DNA of 64,000 nucleotides from Gemmatimonadota bacterium (GTDB lineage: Bacteria; Gemmatimonadota; Gemmatimonadetes; Gemmatimonadales; GWC2-71-9). Shown here piece by piece: positions 62,462 through 64,000 of this stretch. Position 1 is the first letter of the stretch. Each line of letters opens with the position of its first letter. The translations under genes and the position numbers were made by a program. The notes below the pieces were generated by a model, which saw only the letters and a list, made by a program, of their open reading frames with translations, did not search any database and was not told the origin of the DNA. Location: assembly GCA_003169895.1 (NCBI GenBank), contig PNAE01000008.1, forward strand, positions 89,751 to 153,750. The letters run 5' to 3'.

Positions 62462-62479
62462 AGTCAAGGGGGAGTCAAG
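62462..62479 (-). promoter_or_regulatory. Heptamer direct repeat, 11-bp period
   Basis: AGTCAAG-GGGG-AGTCAAG, two exact copies, 42 bp before the start at 62419. Confidence 0.7.
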
Positions 62480-62524
62480 CGCCACAAAAACGATCGGCCC
62501 GAGTACAGTAACCCGCCAGCGTCA

Positions 62525-62770
62525 CCACCTCGACCCGAGCCCACCGCCCGACGGATTTGCCGTTGCCGCAAGCGTACGCATCCAGGCCCGAGCCAAGAGT
62601 CCGCCGCCGAAACACAAATCCAGCTCGCTCGACCGCCCCGGCTGAAATCGGGCCACGAATAACGGCGCTTGACATTGCTGCAATCGCAACCACCGCGAGG
62701 GGGGAGTCGGGTCACTTGCGCTTGCGGCAACGGTAAATCCGTCGGCCGCCTGGGCTCGGGTCGAGGTGGG
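62525..62770. repeat. Inverted repeat pair of about 50 bp
   Basis: The left arm 62525-62574 is the near complement of 62719-62770 (CGCTTGCGGCAACGG, AAATCCGTCGG, CTCGGGTCGAGGTGG in the right arm). The right arm is also the front of the S-type element. The 145 bp between hold no gene. Confidence 0.75.
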
Positions 62771-62838
62771 GTGGGGACGGGACAACCGAGTACCTTTTAT
62801 GCTGTGCGCGGCCGCCGCAGAAGCGCGGAGTCGTTGCT
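62704..62838 (+). repeat. Cassette-boundary element S3
   Basis: Starts GAGTCGGGTCACTTGCGCTT and ends GCCGCCGCAGAAGCGCGGAG, GTCGTTGCTGGC; a 135-bp copy of element S1 without its extra 95 bp. It precedes the lipoprotein at 62881. Confidence 0.55.
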
Positions 62839-62880
62839 GGCATGTCGGCCGGTCCCGTTCCTGGCTTAGTAGAGGTCGAT

Positions 62881-63351
62881 ATGCGCGTCCCGCTCTTCGC
62901 TGCGCTCCTCATCGCTGGCTTCCTCGGAGCGTGCCAATCGAACGACACAGCTGGTACATCCACGACGCCGACGTTACTAGTCACGAATGCAACCTGCCTG
63001 TCGGGCCACTGTGATTCGCTCGAAATTCTCGCGTTTCCGAGCAATCAACCGCTCACGCCCGGCGGGCTTTGGTCCATAGACCTTGGACTCATGACCGGGC
63101 CGCAGGCCTGTGTCACGCTGCCACCCTCGGCAACCTTCCGTGTCACCGGTCCGGACTCAACCGGCGTCGTGCATACCGTGATCTATACTTGGACACCCGC
63201 GGTCTCCCTTTCCTTGGGCGCTATCGCACCAGAAGGTGGTCGTCTCCAAGCCAGCCCCACGACAGCGGCGTTCGTGCCCGCAAGCGCTGCTGGGTGGCGG
63301 GTCACGTTGCCCGGATCGCAACTCCTTTCCGACTCAGGCTGCGTACGTTGA
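62881..63351 (+). CDS. Lipoprotein of unknown function, cassette cargo
   Basis: 156 residues from ATG 62881, GAGG upstream, lipobox AGFLGAC. Immunoglobulin-like beta pattern (CVTLPPSATFRVTGPDSTG, AAGWRVTLPGSQLL). Lies between structured elements S3 and S4. The longer track start at 62842 is less likely. Confidence 0.7.
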   Translation: MRVPLFAALLIAGFLGACQSNDTAGTSTTPTLLVTNATCLSGHCDSLEILAFPSNQPLTPGGLWSIDLGLMTGPQACVTLPPSATFRVTGPDSTGVVHTVIYTWTPAVSLSLGAIAPEGGRLQASPTTAAFVPASAAGWRVTLPGSQLLSDSGCVR

Positions 63352-63363
63352 GGCGGGCAGGGG

Positions 63364-63479
63364 TAACTGAGGAAGCGATACGCCGCGCATTGTAATCGGC
63401 ACGCCGTCCGGAGACAGAGCAGCAATGCAGTTGCTTGGCTACCGTGCGCGGCCGCCGCAGAAGCGCAGAGTCATTAGGC
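63364..63479 (+). repeat. Cassette-boundary element S4 (attC-like)
   Basis: Front GGTAACTGAGGAAGCG and GCCGCGC resemble the fronts of S2 and the 52641 element; end GCCGCCGCAGAAGCGCAGAG then TCATTAGGC differs from GTTAGGC in the first bases. Weak attC candidate. Confidence 0.4.
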
Positions 63480-63538
63480 GGCGCCGCCCACTGTCGCTTG
63501 TACACATAGAGCACCTCTTATTCAACGCGAGGTAGTAC

Positions 63539-63949
63539 ATGACCGTGTCGAAGGTGGTTGAGCACCAACGCATCTGGGTGGAAGGCCTGAATCGAGGGGA
63601 CGTTTCCGCTGCGAATGGGGTCTTTGCAACCGATTGTACCGTGCACATCACTGGAGTCGCGCAGCCCATTCATGGCGTCGCGGCGTGGAAGGAGTTCATG
63701 GCCGGCCTTCTGACGGCGTTCCCTGACCTGCACCTCACCGTCGAAGACCAGCTAACAGATGGCCCTCGTGTGGCGATTCGTTGGCGTGCGACGGGTACCC
63801 AGCGCGGACCTCTGGGGCCGGTGCCTCCCACCGGTCGTTCGGTCACGGTAGATGGGCTGATTATCGATCATCTTGAAGGTGGGATGGTGACCGAGCGTTG
63901 GGAACAGTGGGACCAATCAGGCATGCTGCAGCAGCTTGGGCTAGCCTGA
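63539..63949 (+). CDS. SnoaL-like ester cyclase-type protein, cassette cargo
   Basis: 136 residues from ATG 63539, GAGG upstream. VEHQRIWVEGLNRGDVSAANGVF, HGVAAWKEFMAGLLTAFPDLHL and MVTERWEQWDQSGMLQQLGL are SnoaL-family landmarks. Cytosolic, unlike the secreted SnoaL-like cassette at 52821. Reaction unknown. Confidence 0.85.
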   Translation: MTVSKVVEHQRIWVEGLNRGDVSAANGVFATDCTVHITGVAQPIHGVAAWKEFMAGLLTAFPDLHLTVEDQLTDGPRVAIRWRATGTQRGPLGPVPPTGRSVTVDGLIIDHLEGGMVTERWEQWDQSGMLQQLGLA

Positions 63950-64000
63950 GCGTTCCTCCCGCGTGTACTGATTGGGACCCTGAGCGGCCGGAGAGATAGG
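63950..64000. other. Window end, nothing recognised
   Basis: 51 bp after the SnoaL-like stop; too short to judge whether a further boundary element begins here. Confidence 0.5.

Noticed and set aside
62665-62700. TTGACA promoter-like box
   Set aside because: No -10 box at 16-18 bp and no gene start within 150 bp; lies between the arms of the inverted repeat.
1-64000. CRISPR arrays, rRNA, transposase or integrase genes
   Set aside because: No regularly spaced direct repeats and no DDE, tyrosine or serine recombinase motif found in the translated ORFs; the cassette block therefore lacks a visible integrase here.

Overview
The window is 64 kb of dense, high-GC bacterial chromosome. The gene content suggests a Gemmatimonadota-like organism: lipoylated pyruvate dehydrogenase with its own LipA/LipB, TonB receptors, paired DUF1800/DUF1501 proteins, M61 peptidase, many small lipoproteins, a Ser/Thr kinase beside an AfsR/SARP-type regulator, and cassette-like intergenic repeats. 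The phylum is my inference; there is no rRNA or tRNA in the window to confirm it.

Left part (1-50 kb) is ordinary chromosome in tight operons, many joined by ATGA, GTGA or TGATG overlaps. 0-7.5 kb (minus): lipA-pdhA-pdhB-pdhC-lpdA-membrane protein-lipB-hypothetical, a complete PDH complex with lipoate synthesis. 7.7-12.2 kb: a secreted protein, an ABC exporter pair and a ThiO-like oxidase. 12.4-16.7 kb (minus): six-gene envelope/glycosyltransferase operon. 16.8-18.8 kb: coiled-coil protein plus POT peptide transporter. 18.9-25.2 kb (minus): TsdA-like dihaem cytochrome, half-size TauE/SafE, TonB receptor and two tandem paralogous lipoproteins. 25.4-32 kb: DUF1501/DUF1800 pair, lipoprotein, PhzF, M61 peptidase. 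32-39.4 kb (minus): tdk-coaE-lplA-like-oligopeptide ABC transporter; two genes here appear to start at CTG. 39.6-49.8 kb: HU, a DbpA-like protein with a degenerate helicase core, an aminotransferase, then HerA-like ATPase, Mre11/SbcD, Rad50/SbcC and a GNAT protein.

Right part (49.8-64 kb) is accessory. 51.2-53.4 kb and 62.5-64 kb carry short cargo genes (DinB-like, SnoaL-like, lipoproteins) separated by repeated structured elements; one 67-bp site (52747-52813) has the layout of an integron attC and closes a 610-bp unit with a SnoaL-like gene. No integrase is visible. Between these blocks, 53.8-62.5 kb is a coherent unit: a transmembrane Ser/Thr kinase overlapping an AfsR/SARP-like ATPase regulator, flanked by paralogous small envelope proteins. 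Five of those proteins carry the same direct heptamer repeat (AGTCAAG-like, 11-bp period) 42-44 bp before the start codon, and a sixth, truncated paralog has a decayed copy at the same distance. The 11-bp period is what SARP regulators bind, so the kinase, the regulator and these proteins may form one signalling regulon. This is the best candidate for an undescribed system in the window.
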